Assembly: GCA_964488025.1 (NCBI GenBank)
Contig: CAZATJ010000004.1
Location: 4,113-68,112, forward strand
DNA: 64,000 nt
Reading direction: 5' to 3'
From: UBA1568 sp964488025
GTDB lineage: Bacteria > Patescibacteriota > Minisyncoccia > Moranbacterales > UBA1568
The position numbers and the translations under genes were made by a program. This document shows positions 51,047-57,941 of this stretch, one piece after another (within the stretch, counting starts at the first letter, position 1; each line of letters begins with the position of its first letter). The notes below the pieces were generated by a model, which worked only from the letters and a program-made list of their open reading frames with translations, searched no databases and was not told where the DNA came from.

Positions 51047-51724
51047 TCATATTCCTAATCCATTGACTATACCAAGATTCCATCCTTTGATCTTCCGGTT
51101 AAGGTCGGTGCTCCTTCGCACCTCGATCCTGAGAAGTCCAAAGTACAAATCTTGCGTATTCTTTCTATTCGTTTTCGGACTCCCTTTTTTAAAATATACC
51201 TTTTCAATGGTGGTATTGAGAAGATTGCCCCAGAATTCTTTGGCTCGCTCTACGTCTCCGGTCGTGTGGATATAAATGCTGTAGGCAATACCATTTTCTT
51301 TCCTTCCGCAAATTTCCTTCATCCACTTATCGAAGAGAAGGATCATTTTTGGATCAGAGTTGTTGAAAGAAACTTTTTGCGAGACAAGGTTCGGCTTCTG
51401 TTTACTTCCTTCTGCCCAGTAGAGGGCCGCGCCAATGAGCCAAAATTCTCTTTTACTGATCTTCCCTACCTCTCGCTGAGCCGTGTGAATTATTGCTGTT
51501 TCGCGAGTAATCCTGATGTTTCGGCAGGCTTGTTGCGCCTTTTGTTGCGCCGCTCTCCGTTTTTCAGTGAGGCGCTGTTTTTGCGCTTTGGCAAGACCGA
51601 TATCTTTCAACCAGACTGATAAAGTCGACTTGGCGACAGGTACTTTTTGGAGGATTTCATTATAAGAAAGACCTTGCTTGCGCAAGTTGATGGCCTTCTC
51701 CTTTTCTCGCTCTTTGATTACCAT
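51047..51724 (-). CDS. HTH protein with LAGLIDADG-like domain
   Basis: A protein of 225 residues. Residues about 10-40 form a resolvase-type helix-turn-helix (LRKQGLSYNEILQKVPVAKS). A basic helix follows to about 90. FWLIGAALYWAEGSK (near 94) resembles the LAGLIDADG helix of homing endonucleases, and SDPKMILLFDKWMKEICG follows the same pattern. Related HTH/LAGLIDADG proteins are common in Patescibacteria; a nuclease role is unproven. The gene ends 4 bases before tRNA-Gln on the same strand, so the two are probably co-transcribed. Confidence 0.65.
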   Translation of the reverse strand: MVIKEREKEKAINLRKQGLSYNEILQKVPVAKSTLSVWLKDIGLAKAQKQRLTEKRRAAQQKAQQACRNIRITRETAIIHTAQREVGKISKREFWLIGAALYWAEGSKQKPNLVSQKVSFNNSDPKMILLFDKWMKEICGRKENGIAYSIYIHTTGDVERAKEFWGNLLNTTIEKVYFKKGSPKTNRKNTQDLYFGLLRIEVRRSTDLNRKIKGWNLGIVNGLGI

Positions 51725-51802
51725 AAAAACTAAAGATAACAGCTACAGCTATTATACATTAAGTTCGCATAAATGAAAAGGTTGTCAAAGGACTGTTCTG
51801 TC

Positions 51803-53404
51803 CTAATTTTCTGTCACGACTCTCCCACCGAGCATGCTTAAGGCTTGGCTGATGAGGGGGTTTTGATCAGCTTCTTTAGCCTCGTTTGTCTCTTTAGCTT
51901 CAAGCACGATAACCAGCCTCATTTTTTCCCCTAGGATGGTATCAAAGGCTTTTTCCAGTGTCAATTGATTGGCTTTCTCTTCCAGGCGTTCTTTGTGGAA
52001 GGGATACTTGACCGCAATAACAATAGTTGATCCTGTCGTTTCAACCGGTCGTGCCGTAGAGAGACCGAGTGAAATGGAAGCATTGAGACGCTTAGCGGTA
52101 TCGAGAATAGCCAGCCAGTGCTCTTTGATATGGGAGAGATCGAAAAGAGCTTCTTTAGCTTCAAGAGCTTCATTAGCTTTTAGGGATTCATTGCTGCTTG
52201 CTTCTGTTTTCGTTGGTGTTTTTATATCAACTTTTTTTTCGTGGATCTCAGTCGGTGTTCCTTCAGAGGGAACGTTTGGAGGTGACGGCTCCCCGCTCTT
52301 TGTTGATTGTTGATTGTTGACTGATAGTATTTTCACGATGGCGATTTCAAGGGGCAGTTCAGGAATGACCGCTGTTTTACTTCCTATTTGGGCTATTTGG
52401 AACTGTTCGAGCATTTGTACGATTTGCATCGGTGCAAAGAGACCGCTCAGTTCCGTGAGTTGGGATTTTTGTTCGGGGGTGAGTTCATCAAGCAGTGCCA
52501 GACCTTTTTCCTGGTTCGTACTCACGAGGAGTAGGTCTCGGAGGAAATGGAGAATGAGCGAAGCGAAGAGCGAAAGATCAGCACCGCTTTCGGCGATTTC
52601 TCGTACGAAGGAGAGACTCGGGTAGAGTTCGTTTTTTCCGATGAGACCGATTAACGTGGTGACGTTGGCCTTTTTAGTGGTGCCGAGAGCTTCGATAACG
52701 GTATCCTCGGTAATCGGTGTGATACCAAGAGAAACAATCTGCATGAGAAGCGATTCGGCATCGCGCATACCACCCTCGGCAGCGAAGGCAATCGTACGGA
52801 GGGCTTCATCGGTAATTTTCAGCTTCTCCTCTTTGGCGATATGAGAAAGTTTTTTGACGATGCCTGTAATAGGGAAGCGGCTGAGGTCGAAGCGCTGGCA
52901 GCGTGAGAGGGCGGTGTCAGGAACCTTGTGGAGTGCCGTAGTAGCAAGGATGAACACGACGTGGGCTGGTGGCTCCTCGAGGGTTTTGAGGAGCGCATTC
53001 CAAGCTCCGATAGAGAGCATGTGCACCTCATCGATGATGTAAATCTTGTGGGAACCAAGTGATGGCGGGAGGTTGACGGTTTCGCGCAGTTCGCGGATAT
53101 TATCGACACCGGTATTGGAAGCGGCATCGATTTCGATAACATCAAAACTACGTCCTTCTTCTATAAGGAGACAGTGTGCACATTTTCCGCAGGCTTCAGA
53201 ACCCTTCCGGTTCGAGCAGTTGATGGCTTTGGCAAAGAGTCTAGCAAGAGTCGTCTTTCCGGTACCGCGCGGTCCGGTGAAGAGGTAGGCTTGCCCGACC
53301 TTCCCGAGCTTGAGAGCGTTGGTCAGTGTCGTGACTATGTGCTTCTGTCCGATAACATCAGAAAACTTTTGTGGACGGTATTTGCGGTAGAAGGTAGTGG
53401 ACAT
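51803..53404 (-). CDS. dnaX: DNA polymerase III subunit gamma/tau
   Basis: The clamp-loader ATPase of 533 residues. MSTTFYRKYRPQKFSDVIGQ is the canonical start; Walker A TGPRGTGKTTLAR is near residue 44. The zinc module uses CSNRKGSEACGKCAHC (near 63-78). The sensor-1 and Walker B region is IYIIDEVHMLS near 121, with LKTLEEPPAHVVFILATT after it. The C-terminal 150 residues are variable and contain low-complexity repeats: NNQQSTKS (52300-52326), NEALEAKEALF and EAKETNEAKEA, encoded by dispersed DNA repeats. The long in-frame extension upstream of 53404 lacks domain support. Confidence 0.95.
   Translation of the reverse strand: MSTTFYRKYRPQKFSDVIGQKHIVTTLTNALKLGKVGQAYLFTGPRGTGKTTLARLFAKAINCSNRKGSEACGKCAHCLLIEEGRSFDVIEIDAASNTGVDNIRELRETVNLPPSLGSHKIYIIDEVHMLSIGAWNALLKTLEEPPAHVVFILATTALHKVPDTALSRCQRFDLSRFPITGIVKKLSHIAKEEKLKITDEALRTIAFAAEGGMRDAESLLMQIVSLGITPITEDTVIEALGTTKKANVTTLIGLIGKNELYPSLSFVREIAESGADLSLFASLILHFLRDLLLVSTNQEKGLALLDELTPEQKSQLTELSGLFAPMQIVQMLEQFQIAQIGSKTAVIPELPLEIAIVKILSVNNQQSTKSGEPSPPNVPSEGTPTEIHEKKVDIKTPTKTEASSNESLKANEALEAKEALFDLSHIKEHWLAILDTAKRLNASISLGLSTARPVETTGSTIVIAVKYPFHKERLEEKANQLTLEKAFDTILGEKMRLVIVLEAKETNEAKEADQNPLISQALSMLGGRVVTEN
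51869..51906. repeat. GAAGCT-type repeat inside dnaX
   Basis: GAAGCTAAAGAGACAAACGA-like units on the minus strand encode EAKETNEAKEA near the dnaX C-terminus. Confidence 0.6.
52144..52186. repeat. GAAGCTNNN tandem repeat inside dnaX
   Basis: Four consecutive GAAGCTNNN units on the minus strand encode the Glu-Ala-x triads of NEALEAKEALF. The same 9-base unit occurs between genes at 17856-17886 and 28356-28434. Confidence 0.7.
52300..52326. repeat. CAATCAACA repeat inside dnaX
   Basis: On the minus strand CAGTCAACAATCAACAATCA encodes SVNNQQS. Related tracts are at 11505-11535 (ligA), 24421-24445 (miaA) and 31386-31410 (before smc). Confidence 0.65.
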
Positions 53405-53414
53405 AGGATAAAAA

Positions 53415-53445
53415 GTCTCAGCCCAAGGCTGATCCGCCTTGGGCG
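53415..53445. other. Palindrome in the dnaX leader
   Basis: GCCCAAGGC and GCCTTGGGC pair perfectly with a short loop (TGATCC). There is no U tract in the dnaX direction. It lies in the roughly 100-base leader of dnaX. Confidence 0.55.
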
Positions 53446-53510
53446 GAAAAATTACAGTAGGAATAAAAAAGAAATAACAAATCTTTCCGGAGAAAGATAA
53501 GTATGCGTCT

Positions 53511-53519
53511 ATTATATCA
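53511..53519 (-). promoter_or_regulatory. Extended -10 promoter for dnaX
   Basis: TGATATAAT on the minus strand; the start near 53504 leaves a leader of about 100 bases. Confidence 0.6.
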
Positions 53520-53525
53520 CAAACG

Positions 53526-53552
53526 AAAAACCTCCCTTTTGGGGAGGTTTTT
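53526..53552. terminator. Terminator between gtrA-like gene and dnaX
   Basis: AAAAACCTCCC and GGGAGGTTTTT form a perfect 11-bp stem with loop TTTTG and A/T tracts on both sides. It ends the GtrA transcript on the minus strand. Confidence 0.88.
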
Positions 53553-53564
53553 GAAGCTCGAGAG

Positions 53565-54221
53565 TTACTTTTTGAAGACGATGAATTTGTAGCCGATGAA
53601 ATTCCAGGCCAGTCCCGATATGCTGCCGACAGCGGCCCCGATGAGAGCCCACTGATCGGCAGTGAGTCCTCCGATTTTGTGGAAGAAGGAAAAAATGAGT
53701 GATGAGGCGACAACGTTGATGATGAATCCGATGAAGCTGACGATAAAAAACTGTACGAACTCGGTAGAGGTTTTCTTTTCGTCATTGGCTCCGAAAGTCC
53801 AGTATTTGTTCCAAAAGTAACTGTTCACGCTGGCGACAACGAAAGAAATGCTCTTGTACAGGGTAAAGAAGGCAATCGGGACGAAGAGGGTGAATAAGAC
53901 ATCGCTTGAAGCAATCGGATAGCCACTCGTCGAAGCGAGGTACAGCATGTAAGCGAGGGCGCCGATATCGACGAGAGTATTCAGTACCCCGATAACGATG
54001 AATTTAGCGAGCTGCCAGATGATAGGAATCATTCGGCTGATCCAAGAAGCGACAACCAGACCAATCAGTACCATGACGGTGAAGACAGGAATGATGATGA
54101 ACTTAAGAGACTGGAAAAGTTCTGGTCTGGCAGTTTTGAGTATTGGTATGAGAAGGAGGCCGATGAAAAATCCCGAGGCGATACCAAAAAGATAGTCTTT
54201 TTTCGACGCAACATGATTCAT
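53565..54221 (-). CDS. GtrA-family membrane protein
   Basis: A protein of 218 residues with about six membrane segments. An N-terminal pair (about 10-65) is followed by the GtrA domain starting at about residue 72 (FIVIGVLNTLVDIGALAYML) with the signature NSYFWNKYWTFG near 136 and LAWNFIGYKFIVF at the end. GtrA proteins are thought to move lipid-linked sugars across the membrane or assist glycosyltransferases. It lies beside dnaX without a functional link. Confidence 0.9.
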   Translation of the reverse strand: MNHVASKKDYLFGIASGFFIGLLLIPILKTARPELFQSLKFIIIPVFTVMVLIGLVVASWISRMIPIIWQLAKFIVIGVLNTLVDIGALAYMLYLASTSGYPIASSDVLFTLFVPIAFFTLYKSISFVVASVNSYFWNKYWTFGANDEKKTSTEFVQFFIVSFIGFIINVVASSLIFSFFHKIGGLTADQWALIGAAVGSISGLAWNFIGYKFIVFKK

Positions 54222-54289
54222 ATTCGCTTACTTTAGTTATATTATGAGGGCGCTGATTTTTTTTAGAATCAGTAGGAAACACAAAGAAG

Positions 54290-54307
54290 AACCAGCTACT
54301 GCTGGTT
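54290..54307 (-). terminator. Hairpin at the end of the 257-residue gene
   Basis: AACCAGC, AGTA, GCTGGTT on the minus strand, followed by a T-rich TCTTCTTTG; it overlaps the stop codon. Confidence 0.55.
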
Positions 54308-55069
54308 ATTGATTTCTTTTTCAATTTCTTCCATATCGCGTACCCAGGCATCGAGTGGAGTGGCACTTCGAAGCGCGGAGGTATCCTGAGGGGGCGCGGG
54401 GTTCTCTGAAAGAGGAAACTCTTCTTTCTTAAGATCTTTTTTCCAATTATTGATAGCGCTGCCCTCGTCTTTGGCCGTAGCCATATCCGTCGCCCAGTCC
54501 TTATGGATGCCTTTCTGGAGGATGTTTTCTATGGCTGCCCAGGAACTATCGATATCGCGGGGGAGTACGACCGCTACTTCATCGCCCGGAGTAGCCTTGA
54601 AATAGGTGACAGAGGCGAGGAGGACGCGGTGAGGTTTGCCATTGGCTACGACGTAGTAATTGCCGGATTCATCCTGTGTGACGACTCCGAGAGCGTGGCG
54701 TCGCTCAATCGGACCGATCTGCTTATAGAGAAAAGTTCCGTTGTCGGTGATGGTGAGTTTGAGCATATCGCCCTCGACGAGTTTTGACTTGGAGGCGTAG
54801 TTAGCAGGGACGGGGTATTGCTTCCCGTCGGTACCAATCATAATTTGTCCATCGAATGTTCCCTCAACGACGGTGCCTCCCGCTTCGTCAAGTTCGATTT
54901 TTCGAGGCCGGCCTGATTTCTTTTTCCCCTCAAGCTGAAGCAGCATCGCCTTGGCGCCCTGAATCGTTTTTTCGGCATTGTTCACCATGTCGCGAAGCGC
55001 CTGAATCTTCATGGATTGATCCGCCTGATCTTTTGTTTCCTCATCAGGGAGGATAGTAGTCTTGGTCAT
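54296..55069 (-). CDS. Hypothetical protein with AT-hook-like motif
   Basis: Not recognised by function. A soluble protein of 257 residues: an N-terminal helix (about 18-48), a GRPRKIEL AT-hook-like motif near residue 53, then a beta-rich domain (about 65-190, VEGTFDGQIMIGTDGKQYPV and VTYFKATPGDEVAVVLP) and an acidic Pro-containing tail. The general plan resembles proteins found throughout Patescibacteria. The GDE and IGTDGKQ strands suggest an OB- or SH3-like barrel, but this is not proven. Confidence 0.8.
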   Translation of the reverse strand: MTKTTILPDEETKDQADQSMKIQALRDMVNNAEKTIQGAKAMLLQLEGKKKSGRPRKIELDEAGGTVVEGTFDGQIMIGTDGKQYPVPANYASKSKLVEGDMLKLTITDNGTFLYKQIGPIERRHALGVVTQDESGNYYVVANGKPHRVLLASVTYFKATPGDEVAVVLPRDIDSSWAAIENILQKGIHKDWATDMATAKDEGSAINNWKKDLKKEEFPLSENPAPPQDTSALRSATPLDAWVRDMEEIEKEINNQQ

Positions 55070-55294
55070 AAACTTTTTTGTATTCCGTTCGCTCCAAATA
55101 TTTTAAAGGAGGAAACGCTGATTCTTTTTTTGTTTTGCCTGTCTCCAGTATAATGGAAATTATCTCACGAAGCAAGTGGCTGTTCATTGACTCATCATTT
55201 TTTTTTGATGCTCCTTGACGAAGAACTCCTTAATTATAACCCAGCAGGAAAACTTAGGATTTTGATGACATTCCCACCTGCTTTTCCATAGGTA
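55070..55294. other. Intergenic before the sigma-4/HARE gene
   Basis: No gene is supported in the 320 bases up to 55389 apart from the promoter given below. TATAAT at 55149-55154 on the plus strand has no plausible gene behind it (a 21-codon ORF only). Confidence 0.5.
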
Positions 55295-55324
55295 TTGACA
55301 AAATATGGGAATATGCGCTAATAT
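55295..55324 (+). promoter_or_regulatory. Promoter for the sigma-4/HARE gene
   Basis: TTGACA at 55295-55300 and TAATAT at 55319-55324 with an 18-base spacer; leader of about 60 bases. Confidence 0.7.
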
Positions 55325-55389
55325 GAAGCGATAGCATAAAAGTTTTATGTATCGCGGTTGAGCTACTATTTTTTAGGAAATGTTTTATT

Positions 55390-56448
55390 ATGGCTACTTT
55401 GAAACGTTCCGTTTCTGTCAATACGTCTGATGAGTTGAAGGCGCCGTTTTCTACCGCCTTGCAGGCCGTTTTAGAGCGTTTGCCGGCGCGTTCACGCAGT
55501 ATTATTGAAGCGCGTTTTGGGATTGGTAATGGCACGCCCAAGACCTTAGAAGAAATTGGCAAGACATATCAGATTACCCGGGAGCGCGTTCGCCAGGTTA
55601 TTGGGAGTGCCTTGGGGTTTCTTTCGCACGAAAAATCCCACGTCTCTATCGGTCAGGTAGTCGATTCTATCGAGAAGACCCTTAAGGAAAATCATGGGGT
55701 GATGAGGGCGGAAAACCTGCTCGGGAAACTCGCTCTGGAGAGCAAGAAGGAGCGTGGCGCTCTGCTCGCTTTTCTTGAGGCTCTGTCTATCGTCAAGGAA
55801 GAGAAAGCTACCAAAGAATACGAAAGGCTGTATCGGCTGAAGGACTTCTCACTTTCGTATCTGGAGAATATTAAGGAGACCACTAAGAAAATTCTTGCGG
55901 AGGCCGGGGATGCCCTGGAAGCGAAACAATTGTATACCCGTTTCAAAAAGATGCGTCCGGAAATTAGCGAGCAGGAGCTGTTTCACCTTCTTTCGGTGAC
56001 CAAAGAAATCAAGCAGAATGTTTTTGGCAAGTGGGGATTGTCCGGCTGGAGCGATATCAGACCAAGAGGAACGCGTGAGAAGGCTCACCTGGTTTTGAAA
56101 ACAGCCAAGAAACCTCTTCATTTTCGCGAGATAGCGAACCTGATCGACAGTTACGGTCTTCAGAAGAAAAAACAAAGTCATCCTCAGACGGTGCACAATG
56201 AACTGATTAAGGATAAACGTTTTGTCCTGGTTGGTCGTGGTATCTATGCCCTTTCAGAGTGGGGATATAAACGCGGAACGGTCAAAGAAGTCATTATGGA
56301 TATCCTGCGCGTTTCCGAGAAACCGCTTTCACGCGAGGAAGTTCTGGTTGAAGTGCTCAAGGTTCGGCAGGTCAAGAAGTCGACGGTCATCATAAATTTG
56401 AATACTTTTTTTGCACGCATCGGGAAGAACACGTATACTGTAAGATAG
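55390..56448 (+). CDS. DNA-binding regulator with sigma region 4 and HARE-like HTH domains
   Basis: A protein of 352 residues. Residues about 20-80 match sigma70 region 4 (LPARSRSIIEARFGI, then TLEEIGKTYQITRERVRQV), which in sigma factors recognises the -35. No region 2 is present, so it cannot act as a complete sigma factor. The rest is a series of winged-helix-type domains. The segment from about 220 (REKAHLVLKTAKKPLHFREI) and the C-terminal segment from about 298 (VKEVIMDILRVSEKPLSREEV) look like HARE-HTH domains as in RpoE delta. It is likely to touch RNA polymerase or promoters. Confidence 0.82.
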   Translation: MATLKRSVSVNTSDELKAPFSTALQAVLERLPARSRSIIEARFGIGNGTPKTLEEIGKTYQITRERVRQVIGSALGFLSHEKSHVSIGQVVDSIEKTLKENHGVMRAENLLGKLALESKKERGALLAFLEALSIVKEEKATKEYERLYRLKDFSLSYLENIKETTKKILAEAGDALEAKQLYTRFKKMRPEISEQELFHLLSVTKEIKQNVFGKWGLSGWSDIRPRGTREKAHLVLKTAKKPLHFREIANLIDSYGLQKKKQSHPQTVHNELIKDKRFVLVGRGIYALSEWGYKRGTVKEVIMDILRVSEKPLSREEVLVEVLKVRQVKKSTVIINLNTFFARIGKNTYTVR

Positions 56449-56467
56449 GGGTAGTAGAGAAGGGTCA

Positions 56468-56609
56468 ACCCCGCACCTTTTTAGCACAAGAGTTTTTCGA
56501 GAGGTGGTAGGTTAAAATTCTCCAACCAGTTTATTTTTCAGTTTATTTTATAGAGCATCTTTTTAGTCGTTATGGCGCCTGTGGCGCCTGTGCTAAAAAG
56601 GTGTGGGGT
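56468..56609. repeat. MITE-like element B (142 bases)
   Basis: Terminal inverted repeats 56468-56488 and 56589-56609 match at 20 of 21 positions (ACCCCGCACCTTTTTAGCACA form). The outer bases are GTCAACCCC on the left and GGGGTCAAC on the right. The interior has a GGCGCCTGTGGCGCC repeat. Same end type as element A at 34323-34436. It sits between the regulator and the next gene and its right end lies 18 bases before the next ATG. Confidence 0.75.
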
Positions 56610-56627
56610 CAACGTACCCCTTATACC

Positions 56628-57932
56628 ATGGGCATCCTTCTTGCAAATTTTTCAAACATGTTCTCCGCGTTGGGGGATGGGTTCTCAGTCGTCATGAGCG
56701 TCTGGTTCATCCTTTTTCCTCCGCTTCTTTATTTTGTTTTCAGGATTTTGTGGATACTGCATGTTCAGGGACACTTCGGGAGTAAGCTTAAGTGGGTGTT
56801 GCTTGAAATTATTCCCCCTCGGGACATCGAGGCCAGTCCGTTGCCCATGGAGTCTATTTTTACGGCCTTTGCCGGTGTTATCAAGTCGCATACGGCAGCG
56901 GAGGAATTGATTATAGGAGAGTTTCCCACCTCTTTTTCTTTGGAAATTGCCAGTATTGAAGGACAAGTACACTTTTATGTTCGTACCCAGGTAGGGTTTC
57001 GCAATCTGGTAGAGGCGCATTTCTATGCCCAGTATCCGAATGTCGAAATCGTGGAGGCGGAAGATTATGTCAATTTGGTACCAAGGACCGTTCCCAACAA
57101 GGATTGGGATTTATGGGGTGTCGATTTCAAGCTGTTCAAACCGGACCTGTATCCAATTAAGAGCTACAAGAGTTTCGAGGAAACGGTTACCGGTAAGATG
57201 ATTGATCCTCTCGCGGGATTGATCGAAACAATGGGGAAGCTTGGCCCCGGCCAGCATCTCTGGCTGCAGTACATCATCACCCCGATTAAGGAGAATTGGT
57301 ACTCGACCGGCCAAGAGACTGTTGATGAATTCTTAGGGCGGGAAAAGAAAAAACAATCAGGGGTCTTCGGCAGAATCTTTGCCGATATTACTGAGATTTT
57401 TTCCAATATTCTTCGAGCCTTGTTTGCTCAGGAGGTAGTTTTTGGAGGAGCTGAAGTAGCTGAGAAAAAAGAGGAGCAGCCGCTCGAATTTCGTCTTTCT
57501 CCAGGGGAGAAGGATGTTCTCAAGGCACTTCAGGCCAACTTAGGTAAGCCGATGTACAAAACACGCATGCGCCACCTGTATGTGGGCAAGCGTTCGGTAT
57601 TCAGTAAGCAAACAGGAGTTTCTTCATTTATCGGAGGCATCAAACAGTTCAACGATCTGAATCTGAACAGCCTTGTTCCGGATGATCTTTCCAAGACGTA
57701 CGCCGTATATTTTCTCGTTAATGAACGTACTCGTTTTCGCCAGCGGCGTCTTTTCCGTCGTTACATCAAACGCGATTCCGATCCTCAAAGTACTCGTTTC
57801 CTTTTCAGCTCCGAAGAACTGGCTACCGTGTTTCATATTCCTGATATGGCGGTTCTCGCCCCGTCCCTGACGCGGGTTTCAGCCAAGCGTGGCGGGGCGC
57901 CTTCTAATCTCCCGATACAAGATCTCGAATAA
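56628..57932 (+). CDS. Membrane-anchored protein paired with a TraD/HerA-like ATPase
   Basis: A protein of 434 residues of unknown function. One hydrophobic stretch (about 15-45) anchors it, followed by a large cytoplasmic-type domain with QVHFYVRTQVGFRNLVEAHF (near 113) and YPNVEIVEAEDYV. The last 150 residues include MYKTRMRHLYVGKR. Such a protein next to a conjugation-type ATPase is widely seen in Patescibacteria. The ATG at 56628 is chosen as it precedes the hydrophobic stretch. The next gene starts 9 bases later, so the two are co-transcribed. Confidence 0.8.
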   Translation: MGILLANFSNMFSALGDGFSVVMSVWFILFPPLLYFVFRILWILHVQGHFGSKLKWVLLEIIPPRDIEASPLPMESIFTAFAGVIKSHTAAEELIIGEFPTSFSLEIASIEGQVHFYVRTQVGFRNLVEAHFYAQYPNVEIVEAEDYVNLVPRTVPNKDWDLWGVDFKLFKPDLYPIKSYKSFEETVTGKMIDPLAGLIETMGKLGPGQHLWLQYIITPIKENWYSTGQETVDEFLGREKKKQSGVFGRIFADITEIFSNILRALFAQEVVFGGAEVAEKKEEQPLEFRLSPGEKDVLKALQANLGKPMYKTRMRHLYVGKRSVFSKQTGVSSFIGGIKQFNDLNLNSLVPDDLSKTYAVYFLVNERTRFRQRRLFRRYIKRDSDPQSTRFLFSSEELATVFHIPDMAVLAPSLTRVSAKRGGAPSNLPIQDLE

Positions 57933-57941
57933 TTTTTTCCT

